Below, piece by piece: positions 34,045-44,426 of a stretch of DNA of 64,000 nucleotides. The stretch's first letter is position 1. Every line of letters begins with the position of its first letter. The DNA is taken from positions 372,001-436,000 of the forward strand of contig JASGJI010000019.1 of NCBI GenBank assembly GCA_049840815.1, in the 5' to 3' direction. The stretch comes from JASGDN01 sp049840815 (GTDB lineage Bacteria; Chloroflexota; Chloroflexia; Thermomicrobiales; UBA6265). The notes under the pieces are model-generated. The model searched no databases. It saw nothing but the letters and a program-made list of their open reading frames with translations, and was not told the DNA's origin. The translations under genes and the position numbers were made by a program.

Positions 34045-34074
34045 TTCCCAGCCGGTCGGTTCGCGGCGTATACT
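34045..34074 (+). promoter_or_regulatory. Possible promoter of the beta-propeller protein
   Basis: TATACT (34069-34074) is preceded at 18 bases by a weak -35 (TTCCCA, 34045-34050). It lies 100 bases before the start at 34174. Confidence 0.42.
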
Positions 34075-34173
34075 CCCGGCAGGACATCCTTACGAGAAGA
34101 CACGGCGTGACGTCACGGACATGGCAGATGGGACAGCCCTTCCACGACGCGAGCCGCTACAGGAGCGCTTGCC

Positions 34174-35742
34174 ATGACATCCTCACGCTTCGGACGCATC
34201 GACCGCCGCCGCCTTGTCGCCTCCTCCGTGGTCGGGGGCGCGGCCATCCTCGCGACCGGCCAGCCGTCGCTTGCCGGTACGAGGGCCGACACACCGATAT
34301 TGGTGTCGGCGCAGGATGGCTCCTCGGATGTGCCGATGTTCCGAGGGAATGCCGCGCGTACGGGCGTGATGCCGGGGCCAGGTCCGGACGCATCAAAGGG
34401 AATTGAGCCCATCTGGAAGTTTAGTGTGGCCCCATACATTTCCTCCTCTCCGGCGGTGACCAATGGTGTGGTTTACTTAGGATTCAACAGAGTTAATCAA
34501 TCAACAAACTTGCCCAGCGAAGCCACATTGTTTGCTTTGAATGCTAATGACGGAAGCGAAAGGTGGCGTTTTGTGATCGGAGACACCGAGCTATATGCGT
34601 CCCCAGCCGTTATCGATGGGGTGGCATACTTGGGCGCTGGCAACGGAGTTCTGTACGCAATTGACACCGCGAACGGAGTAGAGCGTTGGAGGTTCACAAC
34701 CGGGAAGCAGTTTCTGACTTCACCGGCGGTCTCGGACGGAATGGTCTTTGTAGGAAGTATGCAGAAGACTCTCTATGCGATCGATTCCAGCAGTGGCGGT
34801 GAGTTGTGGAGCTTTCATGCGGACGGATTCGTCAACGCAGCAGCGGTAGCTAACGGCACTGTATATTTCCTGGCGGGGCGGTCAGCAGATCTGCGCAACA
34901 CTGGAAACGACCTTATAGCAGTCGACGCCAAGAGCGGTCTGGAGAAGTGGCGTTTTGCTATGGGAGGCTTTCCTGGGGGAAGTAGTTATCCTTTCGTCGC
35001 TCCCTCGCCGGCGGTTGCTGATGGAATGGTCTATATTCTCGGCCCCCAGCCATACGGGAACCTCTATGCTATTAACGCAGATGATGGTACAGAGTTTTGG
35101 CGCTTTAGCGTTGATGGAGATTCTTCGCCTGTCGTCTCAGATGGAGTAGTCTATGTGGGAAGTTCTAGTCGAACGATCTATGCCCTCAATGCAGCAGATG
35201 GTACCGAACGATGGAGTCTTGAACTGGATGGATCCTTCTATTCGTCGCCGTCTGTTTCAGGCGGTTATCTGTACGCCAGCTATAAGTCTGGAAGTATCAG
35301 AGACGAAATACCAACTGCCGTGAATGTCATTGCATTGGACAAAGAGACAGGAATTGAGGAGTGGAAATTTACTGACGATCGGACTTCAAGTGATATTCAC
35401 TCGTCGCCGGTAATCTCTAGCGGGACGATTTATGTTAGTGGTGGATCAAAAGACGGCATAGGGTACTTGTATGCACTGGGAGCGCGAGTTTCACGACTTA
35501 GCATCGGTGGCACCGCACGGGTGACGGAGAAGGCTTCCCTTCGCGGCGGCCCGGCACCAACAGCGGTTGAACGAAAAGAACTGAAGAAGGACACGACCGT
35601 AACGATCACGGGCGAATCGGTCAGGACGAACGATGTCGTCTGGTGGCCGGTGACGGTGGACGAGACCGGCGATCAGGGGTGGGTCGAGGCGTCGAAGTTG
35701 GAGCCGCTGACCAGCGGGCCGGAGCCGACGGCCACCGCGTAG
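34174..35742 (+). CDS. Exported PQQ-like beta-propeller protein with C-terminal SH3-like domain
   Basis: A 522-residue exported protein with Tat-like leader (IDRRRLVASSVVGGAAILAT). About seven propeller blades share the pattern SPAV-DGVVY-G-LYAID-GxExWRF (for example LYAIDTANGVERWRF, LYAINADDGTEFWRF, IYALNAADGTERWSL). This is the PQQ-binding-like/BamB-type repeat, often without any cofactor. The last ~80 residues (TARVTEKASLRGGPAP, VVWWPVTVDETGDQGWVEAS) form an SH3-like domain similar to those in the M23 protein at 53940. AGGAG lies eight bases upstream of ATG 34174. The propeller section is much less GC-rich than both gene ends. Likely a surface or wall-bound scaffold protein. Confidence 0.82.
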   Translation: MTSSRFGRIDRRRLVASSVVGGAAILATGQPSLAGTRADTPILVSAQDGSSDVPMFRGNAARTGVMPGPGPDASKGIEPIWKFSVAPYISSSPAVTNGVVYLGFNRVNQSTNLPSEATLFALNANDGSERWRFVIGDTELYASPAVIDGVAYLGAGNGVLYAIDTANGVERWRFTTGKQFLTSPAVSDGMVFVGSMQKTLYAIDSSSGGELWSFHADGFVNAAAVANGTVYFLAGRSADLRNTGNDLIAVDAKSGLEKWRFAMGGFPGGSSYPFVAPSPAVADGMVYILGPQPYGNLYAINADDGTEFWRFSVDGDSSPVVSDGVVYVGSSSRTIYALNAADGTERWSLELDGSFYSSPSVSGGYLYASYKSGSIRDEIPTAVNVIALDKETGIEEWKFTDDRTSSDIHSSPVISSGTIYVSGGSKDGIGYLYALGARVSRLSIGGTARVTEKASLRGGPAPTAVERKELKKDTTVTITGESVRTNDVVWWPVTVDETGDQGWVEASKLEPLTSGPEPTATA

Positions 35743-35766
35743 GCTTGCGGGAGCATACCCATCCTC

Positions 35767-35792
35767 GGACCGACACGGGGTCGGTCCCTACG
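35767..35792. repeat. Dispersed palindrome family B copy
   Basis: GGACCGACACGGGGTCGGTC followed by CCTACG, identical to the left arm at 8170-8195. A degenerate partner (CCCCGTGTTGGCCCGG) lies just to its right. It sits between the propeller gene and the VOC gene. Confidence 0.8.
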
Positions 35793-35858
35793 GAAGGACG
35801 TAATCCCCGTGTTGGCCCGGTTACGCAACGCCCAAGAACACCGAGGAGACGACTGCCG

Positions 35859-36269
35859 ATGAACGGAAACGACGTCCGGGTAGGTGCCTGCGTCTACGCC
35901 GCCGACATGGACATCATGGTCCCCTTCTACCGGGACATCCTGGGACTCAGGACCGATTGGGACGGCGGCGATTTCGCCGAGTTCGAGACGGCCAGCGGTG
36001 CCCTCGCCCTGTTCATGTACAGCCGGAAGCGGTTCGCCGAGGCGATCGGCGAGGCTTACATCCCGCCGCAGGGCATCAACCAGACGTTCGAGATCGCCCT
36101 CTGGCTGCCCAGCTTCGCCGATGTGGATGCGGAATACGCGCGGCTCTCGACGCTGGATGTCCGGTTCCCGACCGGCGAACCCATCACCTACCCGTTCGGC
36201 ATCCGTAACTTCTACGTCGCCGATCCCGAGGGCAACCTGCTCGAAATCGGCAGCACCCGCGAGACGTAA
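35859..36269 (+). CDS. VOC (glyoxalase/bleomycin-resistance fold) family protein
   Basis: A 136-residue single-chain VOC protein. The two beta-alpha-beta modules are visible: DVRVGACVYAADMDIMVPFY and RDILGLRTDWDGGDFAEFE first, then INQTFEIALWLPSFADVDAE and FGIRNFYVADPEGNLLEIGS. The final Glu of NLLEIG is the usual metal ligand of the fold. GAGGAG lies ten bases before ATG 35859. The last 58 bases overlap the end of a convergent Nudix gene. Substrate not predictable (dioxygenase, isomerase or binding protein). Confidence 0.82.
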   Translation: MNGNDVRVGACVYAADMDIMVPFYRDILGLRTDWDGGDFAEFETASGALALFMYSRKRFAEAIGEAYIPPQGINQTFEIALWLPSFADVDAEYARLSTLDVRFPTGEPITYPFGIRNFYVADPEGNLLEIGSTRET

Positions 36270-36658
36270 TCCGGCACCAGATTGATCGCGTCCAGCGCCT
36301 CCCGCGTCACCGGGATGCGCACCACCTCGTACGTCCCACGCGCCGGGTCGGGATCGTCCAGTTCCGGGCCGTGACGGAGCGAGCGGTCCATCGAGACCAA
36401 CGTCGCGGCGAACAGGTGCGTCGTCACGCCGTCATCCGTCCATGTCGCGACGACCTCCCCGAGCGTCGCTTCCGCACCCAGCTCCTCGCGCAGTTCGCGA
36501 CGGAGCGCGTCCTCCAGCGAGGCGTCGTCGGACTCCAGGCCGCCGCCGGGCGTCACCCAGTACGGCGCGCGTCCGGGGCGTTCCCGACGGATGAGGACGA
36601 GGCAGCCGTCCGCATCGCGGAGCAGCGCCCGCACTGAGACGTTTGTTCGCGTTCCCAT
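36212..36658 (-). CDS. Nudix hydrolase
   Basis: A 148-residue Nudix protein. The box is intact as GGGLESDDASLEDALRRELR-EELGAE, preceded by VLIRRERPGRAPYWVTPGGG. The start is placed at ATG 36658 because GGAGGGG sits just upstream; a GTG seven codons earlier is in frame but is itself upstream of that SD. The 3' end overlaps the convergent VOC gene by 58 bases, so opposite-strand transcripts could pair. Probable ADP-ribose/nucleotide-sugar or nucleoside-triphosphate pyrophosphatase; not resolved. Confidence 0.85.
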   Translation of the reverse strand: MGTRTNVSVRALLRDADGCLVLIRRERPGRAPYWVTPGGGLESDDASLEDALRRELREELGAEATLGEVVATWTDDGVTTHLFAATLVSMDRSLRHGPELDDPDPARGTYEVVRIPVTREALDAINLVPDYVSRVLPISSRLPSGSAT

Positions 36659-36704
36659 CAATCCCCTCCGCCTGTCCACCCGGCCCCGACCGTCCGGGCA
36701 TGCG

Positions 36705-36735
36705 CAACGGCGGCCAGTATCGCAGGCCGCCGTTG
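36705..36735. terminator. Hairpin after the peptide-binding protein gene
   Basis: CAACGGCGGCC (36705-36715) pairs with GGCCGCCGTTG (36725-36735) around a nine-base loop. It is positioned about 75 bases downstream of the dipeptide-binding protein stop (read leftwards) and just upstream of the Nudix gene. Confidence 0.7.
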
Positions 36736-36808
36736 TGACGTGTCGGTCCGGAGGACGGACGACGCATCGCGATCGACGCGCCGTCCGTGGCTCTCGTTCG
36801 AAGCTCCG

Positions 36809-38632
36809 CTACTGGACCGGCTTGATCGTGTTGATCCAGAGCGGCGAGCACCGGTGCCAGAACGCCGTATTGATGTACGGGTTGTTCTCGTCCGGGAAGT
36901 TCGTCCAGTACGTCGAGTTCGTCGGGATGCGGTGGAACCACTGCGCGAGCTGCACGTCTGGCAAGTCCTTCACCCAGATCGTCATCGCCTCCTTGAAGAG
37001 TTCGGCAACCTTGTCCGAACCTTCCTCGGTGACGGCCATCTCGTCGACGAGCTTGTCGTAGTCCGCATTCACCCAACGATAGGGCTGTTGGGCGCGTTGG
37101 CCGGTCGGCAGCGAGTAGCGGCTGTGGTAGAGGTTCAGGGTGAAGTAGGGGTCGCGGACGGAGCCGCCGTGACCGAAGATGAAGGCGTCGATGTCGCCGG
37201 TGTAGACCGTATCGGCGAATTCGTTGCCGATCGCGTTCTTGAACGAGGCATCGAATCCGGCCTGGATCAGCAACTGGGTCAGGATTGGCGCGATGTCCTG
37301 GAAGAGCGTCAGGCTGGTGATGACCATTGTGAACTTCTGGCCATCCTTCTCCCAGAAGCCATCGCCATTCTTCGCCCAACCCTTGCCCTGCATCTTCTCG
37401 TCGACCTTGTCCTGGCCGGATTCGCTGATCTGGTCCTGCAGGTCCTTGATCTGGTCCATGTAGGCGACCAGCGACGGGAAGTTCGGATACGGCAGCAACG
37501 ACTTCTCGCTCGCGCCCTTGTAGGCGAACTGGATCAGCTTGTCGCGGTCGATCGCGTAGTTGATCGCCCAGCGGATGTCCGGATCGTCATACGGGGCCTT
37601 CATGCAGTTGAAGCCGAGGCCGATCGGCCACCAGTCACGATAGCCATATGGCGGGTTCGTGCCCGTCCAGGTCTTGATGGCCGGGTTCTGCTTCTGGATG
37701 GCCTGGATGTTGTCCGGCCGGAGGTCGATGGAGAGGTCGTCCTCGTTCGCGATGGCGAGCTGGACCATCTTCGTCTCGTCCGCGCCGGGGATGATGAGGA
37801 TGCGCTGCGGTTCCGGCAGCGCGTGGAAGCCGGTCTTGGCCGCCCACCAGTCATCGTTGCGGTCGTAGATGCGCTGCTCGCCGGAGGTCTGCACCATCTT
37901 CCATGCGCCGGTCGTGACCGGCAGGCCCTTCGCGATGTCGAGGAAGGTGTAGGTGGTGGGGTCTTCCTTCTCCCAGATGTGCTTCGGCACAATGATCATG
38001 CCGATGTCGAAGTGGTAGGTGAAGAACTGGGTGAGGAAGCGCGGATTCGGCTCGTTGAGCGTGATCGTGGTGGTGAGCTTGTCGGTGGAGACCGCTTCCT
38101 TCACCCACTTGGTCATGTCGATCGACCAGCTCAGTTGCGGTGCGTACTTCTTCAGCATGTCGATCGTGAAGACGACATCATCGGAGGTGTACGGCTGGCC
38201 ATCGTTCCAGGTGACGCCGTCGCGCCAGTTGATGACGACCTCGGTGAAGTCGTCGTTGTACTTGAAGGCCGTTGCCAGCCACGGGATCAGCCCGTTCTCG
38301 CAGTCCATGCCCTCCGGACCGCAGACGGAATCGGTGTTGTAGGCGTTGTAGTAGAACGCCGGCTCGAAGTTGTAGGGGAAGCCGGTGCTGGTGGAGATGC
38401 CCGGCACATAGGGGTTGAAGGTGGTGGCATCGGTGATCTGGACGGCGGTGATGCCGAAGATCAGCGTGCGGTTGCGTGGCACGTCCTTCAGCTGGCCGCT
38501 GTCCTGGGCGGCGATGACCGAGGCGGGCAGCGGGATGTCGAGCAGCATGCCGCCGACGGCCGCGCCAGCGGCCCCCTTCAGCAGGTTGCGGCGGGAGAAA
38601 GGCGCGTTGAACTTTTCAGCGATGTCGGTCAC
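36809..38632 (-). CDS. ABC transporter peptide-binding protein (SBP family 5) of the Dpp/Opp operon
   Basis: A 607-residue exported binding protein. A twin-arginine leader (FSRRNLLKGAAGAAVGGML) is followed by the family 5 fold: VINWRDGVTWNDGQPYTSDD, VFTIDMLKKYAPQLSW, GLPVTTGAWKMVQTSGEQ and IRWAINYAIDRDKLIQFAYK. The start is GTG 38632 with GAGGA seven bases upstream. It is the last gene of the transporter cluster in the direction of transcription, separated by 218 bases from the ATPase, so it may have its own promoter to raise its level. Ligand unknown; it is divergent from the tandem orphan binding proteins at 15-19 kb. Confidence 0.93.
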   Translation of the reverse strand: MTDIAEKFNAPFSRRNLLKGAAGAAVGGMLLDIPLPASVIAAQDSGQLKDVPRNRTLIFGITAVQITDATTFNPYVPGISTSTGFPYNFEPAFYYNAYNTDSVCGPEGMDCENGLIPWLATAFKYNDDFTEVVINWRDGVTWNDGQPYTSDDVVFTIDMLKKYAPQLSWSIDMTKWVKEAVSTDKLTTTITLNEPNPRFLTQFFTYHFDIGMIIVPKHIWEKEDPTTYTFLDIAKGLPVTTGAWKMVQTSGEQRIYDRNDDWWAAKTGFHALPEPQRILIIPGADETKMVQLAIANEDDLSIDLRPDNIQAIQKQNPAIKTWTGTNPPYGYRDWWPIGLGFNCMKAPYDDPDIRWAINYAIDRDKLIQFAYKGASEKSLLPYPNFPSLVAYMDQIKDLQDQISESGQDKVDEKMQGKGWAKNGDGFWEKDGQKFTMVITSLTLFQDIAPILTQLLIQAGFDASFKNAIGNEFADTVYTGDIDAFIFGHGGSVRDPYFTLNLYHSRYSLPTGQRAQQPYRWVNADYDKLVDEMAVTEEGSDKVAELFKEAMTIWVKDLPDVQLAQWFHRIPTNSTYWTNFPDENNPYINTAFWHRCSPLWINTIKPVQ

Positions 38633-38850
38633 GGTTCAATCCTCGTACCGTCGTGGGACGGGATGCGACGTGGGGCACGTCGTTCATGAACGGTTGGTCA
38701 CTGGTCCCGGTTCTCTCCGTGCGGGCTCTGCGCTGCGTCGCCATTCCTCCCTTCGCGTTGGTGTCCCGGATTGCTCCGCGGACGATTCCGGATGAGGCGA
38801 TCACCGGTGGGGTTACGGTCCGGAACGGAGTTCCCATCGCTGGCCGCTGC

Positions 38851-39759
38851 TCATGAGGCGCTCGGGGCCGATTCCCGGCGATTGAGGATGGGCGGCATCG
38901 TGAAGGTGGCGGGATCGGGCGGGGTCTCGTCGCCCCAGCGCATGGATGGGTCCGGCCAGGGGATCGAGGAGACGAGCAGCTTCGTGTAGGGGTGTTGCGG
39001 GTCCTTGATCACCGGCACGACATCGCCCGATTCCACGACGTTGCCCTTGTAGAGCACCAGGATGTCGTCGCTCACCTGATAGGCGGTGGTCAGGTCGTGG
39101 GTGATGTAGAGGAAGGAGATGCCGTAGCTGTCGTGCAGATCGCGCAGGGTGCCGAGGATCGACGCGCGGAGGGAGGCATCGACCATCGAGACCGGCTCGT
39201 CCGCAATGATGACTTTCGGCTTGAGCAGCAACGCGCGGGCGACCGTGATACGTTGGCGTTGGCCACCGGAGAGTTGATGCGGATAGCGCCCGAGCGTGAC
39301 GCGCGGATCGAGTCCGACGGCGACGAGGGCTTCCTCCATCATGGCGTGGGCCTGCGCCTTCGACGTGGCGAGCTTAAACTTCCGGATCGGCACGTCCAGC
39401 AGGTGATCGACTTTGTAGAACGGGTTGTAGACCTCGAAGGGGTCCTGGAAGACGGCCTGCACATCATGCCGATAGGCACGGGATTCCGCGCCTCCGAGCG
39501 AGGCGATGTTCTGGCCGCGATACAGGATCTCCCCCTGCGTCGGGTGCTGGAATCCCAGCAGCAGGCGGGCGAACGTCGTCTTGCCGCTGCCGCTCTCCCC
39601 GACGAGGGAGGTGAAGATCGGCTTGTCCTCCGGAATCGCGAAGGTCATGTCGTTGAGCGCGATCGTGCCGCCCTTCTCCGGATTGCCGAAGATCTGGCTG
39701 ACGTTGCGCATCTCCAGCAGGTTCGCTCCGGATCGCGCCGGTTGGGCGTGTTGGCTCAT
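38851..39759 (-). CDS. Oligopeptide/dipeptide ABC transporter ATP-binding protein (DppF/OppF)
   Basis: A 302-residue ATPase. Walker A is GESGSGKTTFARLLLGF, the ABC signature is LSGGQRQRITVARALL, Walker B is VIIADEPVSMVDAS, and the switch is HDL in YITHDLTTAYQVSD. The C-terminal IKDPQHPYTKLLVSSIPWPD is the hallmark oligopeptide ATPase tail. Its ATG overlaps the DppD stop (ATGA), so it is translationally coupled. It energises the permease pair upstream with its DppD partner. Confidence 0.94.
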   Translation of the reverse strand: MSQHAQPARSGANLLEMRNVSQIFGNPEKGGTIALNDMTFAIPEDKPIFTSLVGESGSGKTTFARLLLGFQHPTQGEILYRGQNIASLGGAESRAYRHDVQAVFQDPFEVYNPFYKVDHLLDVPIRKFKLATSKAQAHAMMEEALVAVGLDPRVTLGRYPHQLSGGQRQRITVARALLLKPKVIIADEPVSMVDASLRASILGTLRDLHDSYGISFLYITHDLTTAYQVSDDILVLYKGNVVESGDVVPVIKDPQHPYTKLLVSSIPWPDPSMRWGDETPPDPATFTMPPILNRRESAPSAS

Positions 39760-40709
39760 GAGGTCGCCTCCTGGGCTTCGGTGGCGGCGATGTTCGCGGC
39801 GGTGGCGGCATCGGAGGCCGATCGCGCCTTGCGGAATGCGCCGCGCTCGGTCAGCGTCGGCAGGCTGGAGATCAGCATCTGGGTATAGGGGTGTTTCGGC
39901 GCGGTGAAGATGTTCTGGATGGTATCGACCTCCACGAGCTTGCCGCGATACATCACCCCGACGCGATCGACGAACTGGGCGAGCAGGCCCATGTCGTGCC
40001 CGACGAAGAGGACGCTGGCGCCGATCAGGTCCTGCACGTGTCCCAGTGTCTCCATGACCCGCCGTTGCACCACCACGTCGAGCGCCGAGGTCGGCTCGTC
40101 GGCGATGATCAGGTTCGGGGCGAGTGTGATGGAGAGCGCGATGCAGACGCGCTGCTTCATGCCGCCACTGAGTTCATGCGGGTAGAGCTTCGCGGCGGAG
40201 ACTGGCAGGCCGACCATCGTCAGCAGCTCGTTCATGCGCTCCGCGATCTCCGCCTTGGTCGCCTTCTCGTTGTGGGCGAGGATGCTGTCCTCGAAGTGGT
40301 CGCGCACGCGGCGGACCGGGTTCAGCGAATTCATCGACCCTTGCGGGATCATCGAGACGGCGGAGAGGCGCATCTCCCGCATCTGCTCGGTTGAGAGCGT
40401 CGCCATGTCGATGGTGCCGCCATCCCGGTGGAGCAGGATGCGGCCGGAAACGATCTTCCCCGGCGGCTTGATCATCCGCATGATCGCCAGCGCGGTGGTC
40501 GACTTGCCGGAGCCGGATTCGCCGACGAGCCCGAAGCGCTCGCCCTTGTTCAACGTGAAGGAGACGCCGTTCACGGCATTGAAGTCGCCACGGTCGGTGG
40601 GGAACTGCACGCGCAGGTCCTCGACGGTGAGCACCGGTTCGTTCGTGAGCGAGCGGCGCGGCGTGCTGCCGGTCGCTGCGGGAGTGGGTGCGGTTGGCAC
40701 TGCGCTCAT
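39756..40709 (-). CDS. Oligopeptide/dipeptide ABC transporter ATP-binding protein (DppD/OppD)
   Basis: A 317-residue ATPase. Walker A GESGSGKSTTALAIMRM, signature LSGGMKQRVCIALSI, Walker B LIIADEPTSALDVVV, and HDM in LFVGHDMGLLAQFVD. The tail FTAPKHPYTQMLISSLPTL is family-typical. ATG 40709 overlaps the DppC stop, and its own stop overlaps DppF, so the three genes are tightly coupled. A Pro/Ala-rich N-terminal extension of about 25 residues precedes EPVLTVEDLRVQF. Confidence 0.94.
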   Translation of the reverse strand: MSAVPTAPTPAATGSTPRRSLTNEPVLTVEDLRVQFPTDRGDFNAVNGVSFTLNKGERFGLVGESGSGKSTTALAIMRMIKPPGKIVSGRILLHRDGGTIDMATLSTEQMREMRLSAVSMIPQGSMNSLNPVRRVRDHFEDSILAHNEKATKAEIAERMNELLTMVGLPVSAAKLYPHELSGGMKQRVCIALSITLAPNLIIADEPTSALDVVVQRRVMETLGHVQDLIGASVLFVGHDMGLLAQFVDRVGVMYRGKLVEVDTIQNIFTAPKHPYTQMLISSLPTLTERGAFRKARSASDAATAANIAATEAQEATS

Positions 40710-41620
40710 GCGTCGGCCTTTCGGAGGCGGGGATTCGCGATTTCGTCGAGTCCGGCGCTCATCAGGAAGAGGCTGAGGAAGAGGATGATGATCAGGGCGA
40801 TCGGCATCACGATCCACCACCAGAGTCCCCGGATGACGGCGTTGTAGGTGATGCTCCAGTAGATCGTCATGCCCAGGGTCGGTTCGTTCTGCGGCCCGAG
40901 TCCGAGGGCTTCAAGACCGATGGAGGCGAGGATCGCCGCGGAGACGGAGCCGACGAAACTTGCCGCGAGGAAGGGCAGCAGGTTCGGCATGATCTCGCGG
41001 AAGATGATCTCCGGGGTGCGCATGCCGGAGAGCTTCGCCATCTGGATGTAGGCGCGTTCCCGCAGGCTGAGTACTTGCGACCGGATGGTGCGTGCTGGCC
41101 ACATCCACGCCAGCGCCGCGACGACGAGGCCCATCGTCTGCACGCTGATCGAGCCCTTGATCGATGCGGCGACGGTGATGAGCACGACGAGTCCCGGCAC
41201 CGTGAGCAGGATGTCGCAGATGCCGCGAATCAGCAGGTCCACCCAACCACCCAGATACCCGGCGGTGAGGCCGAGAATGGTGCCGATGAAAATGGCGACC
41301 ACCCCGGCGATCAACCCGACCTGCAATGTCAGCGGCAACCCGACGACCGCCACGGCGAGCAGGTTGCGTCCCTGGTCGTCGGTGCCGAAGGGGTACTCGC
41401 GGGAGGGTGCGGAGACCGGCATCGCGGACATCGGGGCGGCGTCCTTGGTGTTCACGAAGAGTGGCCCGAGGAACGAGAACGCCAGGAGTGAGAGGAACAT
41501 CAACGCCCCGACCACGAGTTTCGGATTGCGCCGGAGGTACTTGATCGTGGTTCGTCGCCGGATTTCCGAATCGGGCGGCGCGTTGACGAGTTGTTCCTCA
41601 ACCTGCATTGCCAGATCCAT
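40706..41620 (-). CDS. Peptide ABC transporter permease (DppC/OppC)
   Basis: A 304-residue permease. The DppC N-terminal domain is TIKYLRRNPKLVVGALMFLS, with the FGTDDQGRNLLAVAVVG motif characteristic of DppC. Five further helices follow, with the EAA-type loop RERAYIQMAKLSGMRTPEII and REIMPNLLPFLAASFVG. It forms a heterodimer with DppB. Its stop overlaps the DppD start (ATGA). It lies 73 bases downstream of dppB. Confidence 0.93.
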   Translation of the reverse strand: MDLAMQVEEQLVNAPPDSEIRRRTTIKYLRRNPKLVVGALMFLSLLAFSFLGPLFVNTKDAAPMSAMPVSAPSREYPFGTDDQGRNLLAVAVVGLPLTLQVGLIAGVVAIFIGTILGLTAGYLGGWVDLLIRGICDILLTVPGLVVLITVAASIKGSISVQTMGLVVAALAWMWPARTIRSQVLSLRERAYIQMAKLSGMRTPEIIFREIMPNLLPFLAASFVGSVSAAILASIGLEALGLGPQNEPTLGMTIYWSITYNAVIRGLWWWIVMPIALIIILFLSLFLMSAGLDEIANPRLRKADA

Positions 41621-41693
41621 GAATCTTCACCTCCGGGAGTCGCAGGCGCCGCGTTTCGGCGCGCGGATGAACGAAACCGAGCGTGCGATGGGG

Positions 41694-42689
41694 TCAGACG
41701 CGGATGCGCGGGTCGAGCAGCGGATACATGAGGTCGACCACGAGCGTGGCGAGCGCAATGGTGAGGATGACCATGAAGACGACGCCATAGATGATGAAAT
41801 AGTCGGCGGTCTGGATGGCGTTGTAGAGGAGCGACCCGACACCGGGGTAGGTGAAGACGACCTCCACGATCAGGGCGCCGGAGACGACGTGCCCGAGGGA
41901 GAGCGCCAGCGCCGTCACCTGCGGCAGCATGGCGTTGCGGAGGGCGTAGCGGCTGAAGATCGTCTTGTCCTTCAGGCCGCGTGCCTCGGCGAAGGTCATG
42001 TAGTCTTCGCCGCTGGTGGTCACCATCATGGCGCGGATGCCGATCGCCCAGGAGCCGATGGCCGCGAGGATGATGGAAAGCGCTGGCAGGATCGAGTGCC
42101 GGATGACATCCCACGCGAAGTGCCACGACCATTGCGGCAGTGTCCCGGCCTGGTAGCCGCCGGAGAGGGGGAACCACTTCAGGGTGAAGGCGAAGATATA
42201 GACGAGGATGAGCGCGAGCAGGTAGTAGGGGATCGCCGCGAGGGTGAGCATCGGGGCGAGGAACCATTCGAGGATCTTCGGCGACTTTGGCCAGGCGATG
42301 AGTGCGCCGAGGATGGTGCCGATCGCGAATGAAAGGATCGTCGTGACCGTGAGCAGGCCGATGGTCCATGGCAGGGCGCGCATGATGAGATCAATCGCGC
42401 GGTTCGGGAAGAAGGAAAGCGAGTATCCGAAGTCGAAATGGATGGTATCCCAGAGGTAGTTGAGATATTGCTGCCACAGGGGCTTGTCCAGGCCGAATTT
42501 CGCCTGGTAGGCCTTCACCATTTCCTCGACGCCGGATTGCTGGAAGCCACCCTGGGTCATCATGGCGAAGAGCCGGGAGCGGACGGGATCGCCGGGGGCG
42601 AGGCGGGGGAGGAAGAAGTTGAGCGTCGCCGCTCCCCACACCACGACAAAGAACAGCCCAATACGCTGCAAGACGTACTTGAGGTTCAT
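41694..42689 (-). CDS. Peptide ABC transporter permease (DppB/OppB)
   Basis: A 331-residue permease and first gene of the transporter operon. Typical DppB start YVLQRIGLFFVVVWGAATLN, LAPGDPVRSRL, a periplasmic segment (FGLDKPLWQQYLNYL) and the permease core with TTSGEDYMTFAEARGLKD and RYALRNAMLPQVTALALSLG (EAA loop). The C-terminal helix ends in MYPLLDPRIRV. ATG 42689 follows GGAGGGATC; the upstream in-frame start is less favoured. Confidence 0.93.
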   Translation of the reverse strand: MNLKYVLQRIGLFFVVVWGAATLNFFLPRLAPGDPVRSRLFAMMTQGGFQQSGVEEMVKAYQAKFGLDKPLWQQYLNYLWDTIHFDFGYSLSFFPNRAIDLIMRALPWTIGLLTVTTILSFAIGTILGALIAWPKSPKILEWFLAPMLTLAAIPYYLLALILVYIFAFTLKWFPLSGGYQAGTLPQWSWHFAWDVIRHSILPALSIILAAIGSWAIGIRAMMVTTSGEDYMTFAEARGLKDKTIFSRYALRNAMLPQVTALALSLGHVVSGALIVEVVFTYPGVGSLLYNAIQTADYFIIYGVVFMVILTIALATLVVDLMYPLLDPRIRV

Positions 42690-43064
42690 GATCCCTCCGG
42701 AATGGCGGCGCACCCGAATCCCCGTCGACGCGGTGTCGCGCGGGAGAGCCGGGAACGCCATGCGCAACGCGCGAACGCGATCCGTGCTGGAAGTCCTCTA
42801 TGCGATTTCGATAGTGGCATGATGCTAGCACATGGAACCCACTGACCACAATGAGCCAGCGGGCATCCGGGTATCCCGCGGATGGGGCAATGGGGGTGCC
42901 CAGGAGACCGCGTCTCCCAATCCCGGAGGCGCGGTCCGTGTGGCACCGCCTCTGTCTGCGAGAACGCGCCGAGGCGGTCACGGAGACGGGCGGACACACA
43001 CGACAGGGCGGCCATCGTGCGATGGCCGCCCTGTCGTGTGTCGTGTCCGGGTTGGGGTGAGGCG
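42690..43064. other. 375-base spacer between dppB and clpX
   Basis: No supported gene is seen. It holds the clpX terminator (42996-43041) and GC-rich imperfect inverted sequence around 42885-42975 (CCGCGGATGGGGCAATGGG; GTCTCCCAATCCCGGAGGCG). A promoter for the leftward transporter operon should lie in 42690-42850; GCTAGCATCATGCCACTATC on the minus strand is the only A/T-richer part. Confidence 0.4.
42996..43041 (-). terminator. Terminator downstream of clpX
   Basis: A perfect 22-bp inverted repeat (42996-43017 with 43020-43041) has a two-base loop and core CGACAGGGCGGCCATCG. It lies 24 bases after the clpX stop in the direction of transcription. Confidence 0.85.
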
Positions 43065-44309
<1,245 letters not shown>

Positions 44310-44426
44310 CCGAACACCTCGTGAACGTGTTGCTGACGGGCGCACCACATCGTGCCCGCCGCTGGTCGAGGCGATGCCTGGGAATCCGGCGCGGAGGGGA
44401 TTGCGCGCCCTCCGCGCCGCGAATCG

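Noticed and set aside
32160..36700. Prophage or integrated element based on the sigma-like factor and zinc ribbon
   Set aside because: No integrase, attachment repeats or phage structural genes are seen; base composition around the sigma gene matches the host.
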